DNA of 64,000 nt from Streptomyces aurantiogriseus (GTDB lineage: Bacteria; Actinomycetota; Actinomycetes; Streptomycetales; Streptomycetaceae), in the NCBI RefSeq assembly GCF_014649375.1, contig NZ_BMSX01000007.1, positions 310,001 through 374,000 of the forward strand. The letters run 5' to 3'. Below, piece after piece: positions 63,290 through 64,000 of the stretch; the stretch's first letter is position 1, and every line of letters starts with the position of its first letter. The translations under genes were made by a program, and so were the position numbers. The notes under the pieces were generated by a model. It worked only from the letters and a program-made list of their open reading frames with translations. It was not told the DNA's origin and made no database searches.

Positions 63290-64000
63290 GTGGTCGACGC
63301 ATACGAGGATCCGGGCACGCCCGACTGTCGTGGCGGCTGGTCGTACCTGTGGTGGCTGGTGCGCTGCCAGCCCGGGCGGGCCCTGGCCGGGGCCGTGCTG
63401 GCCAGCATCTGGATGGTGCTGATGGCGGTGGCGCCGTATCTGCTGTCGAAGGCGGTCGACGAGGGGCTGGAGCCCGGGGACACGGCCGCGCTGGCCGGCT
63501 GGACGACCGCCCTGTTCACGGTCGGCGCGGTGAACGCCTGGGTGAGCATCATGCGGCACCGCACGATGACGCGGCTGCGCATGGACGCCCTGTTCCGCAC
63601 GGTGAAGGTCGTCGTCGGGCACGCGGTGCGGCTGGGGGCCGCGCTGCCGCGCCGGGTGGGGGCCGGGGAGGTCGTCACGATCGGGGTGGGCGACGTGCAC
63701 ACCATCAGTCAGTCGCTGACGGTGATCGGGCCGGGCGTCGGCTCGGTCACCGTGTACGTCGTCGTCGCCGGGTTGCTGCTGTCGACCTCGCCGCTGCTCG
63801 CGGCGGTCGTCCTGCTCGGGATGCCGGTGGTGGCCGTCCTCGTGGGCCCGTTGATGGCGCGGTTGCAGGGCGCGGAGGGCGAGTACCGGGAGCGGTCGGG
63901 CGTGCTCACGGCGCGGATCGGCGACCTCGCGGGCGGGCTGCGGGTGCTCAACGGCCTCGGCGGCAAGGGGCTGTTCGCGGACGCCTTCGAGCGCGACTCG
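63290..64000 (+). CDS. ABC exporter half-transporter (3' part outside window)
   Basis: 237 codons from GTG 63290, 28 bases after the STAND gene, open to the right edge. It reads GGWSYLWWLVRCQPGRALAG and then the helices of an exporter membrane domain: LASIWMVLMAVAPYLLSKAV, ALAGWTTALFTVGAV, TVYVVVAGLLLSTSPLLAAV. Between them is RVGAGEVVTIGVGDVHTISQ, the cytoplasmic coupling region of ABC_membrane families. The ATPase domain is beyond the window. The short gap makes co-transcription with the STAND gene possible. Confidence 0.85.
   Translation, partial: MVDAYEDPGTPDCRGGWSYLWWLVRCQPGRALAGAVLASIWMVLMAVAPYLLSKAVDEGLEPGDTAALAGWTTALFTVGAVNAWVSIMRHRTMTRLRMDALFRTVKVVVGHAVRLGAALPRRVGAGEVVTIGVGDVHTISQSLTVIGPGVGSVTVYVVVAGLLLSTSPLLAAVVLLGMPVVAVLVGPLMARLQGAEGEYRERSGVLTARIGDLAGGLRVLNGLGGKGLFADAFERDS

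Overview
The window is a stretch of high-GC actinobacterial chromosome, almost certainly Streptomyces. Nearly every codon ends in G or C, long spurious open frames lie antisense to real genes, GTG starts are common, and the intergenic spaces hold GC-rich palindromes. The gene order (gatC-gatA-small gene-gatB, a GGDEF/EAL protein, ligA, mnmA, an amidase, a cysteine desulfurase, an oligopeptide ABC operon, gcvT-gcvH-glyA-sdaA, an EF-hand protein) matches, from memory, the S. coelicolor core around SCO5460-SCO5501. No rRNA, tRNA, CRISPR array, insertion sequence or prophage was seen.

1-5.1 kb: the gatCAB amidotransferase operon (minus strand, gatB cut by the window edge) with a small membrane-type gene inside it, then a cupin gene and a scar where a TetR gene and a DUF4267 gene have both lost their 5' ends. 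5.1-11 kb: an RmdB-type cyclic-di-GMP protein, NAD-dependent DNA ligase and a methionine-synthase-like protein. 11-20.2 kb: an SDR enzyme, a LOG protein, a DUF427 protein, a membrane XRE/ricin-like regulator, an alpha/beta hydrolase, tRNA thiolation genes (mnmA and a cysteine desulfurase) flanking a Tat-type amidase, and a TetR gene divergent from two small membrane genes.

20.2-34 kb: a low-complexity lipoprotein, a WYL-like fragment, a thioesterase, an esterase, a TRIC-type channel, a five-gene oligopeptide ABC importer, two SseB-like proteins and a P-loop ATPase. 34-39 kb: a tandem glycine riboswitch in front of gcvT-gcvH-glyA-sdaA. Together these sense glycine, cleave it, interconvert it with serine and deaminate serine to pyruvate; gcvP is not in the window. 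39-47.3 kb: decaying gene fragments, MOSC, F420-reductase-like and quinone-reductase-like enzymes, AraC and MerR regulators, an EF-hand protein, a GNAT enzyme and a beta-propeller lipoprotein translationally coupled to a polysaccharide-deacetylase remnant.

47.3-64 kb: glycogen debranching enzyme, two tandem lipoprotein L,D-transpeptidases, an 81-bp tandem repeat array, enoyl-CoA hydratase, an anti-sigma-type ATPase and an asymmetric heterodimeric ABC exporter. These are followed by the most interesting locus: a small Trypco1-domain protein directly coupled to a 1,527-residue protein combining a trypsin-like protease, an nSTAND1 NTPase and a WD40-type propeller. That architecture belongs to predicted NTP-dependent conflict (immune or cell-suicide) systems. 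A further ABC exporter gene runs off the right edge.

A recurring theme is short tandem duplication at gene borders: 8-bp units that break DUF4267, a 17-bp array at the desulfurase 3' end, 21-bp stop-codon-containing units at a lipoprotein 3' end, 22-bp units after gcvT and the 81-bp array before the enoyl-CoA hydratase.
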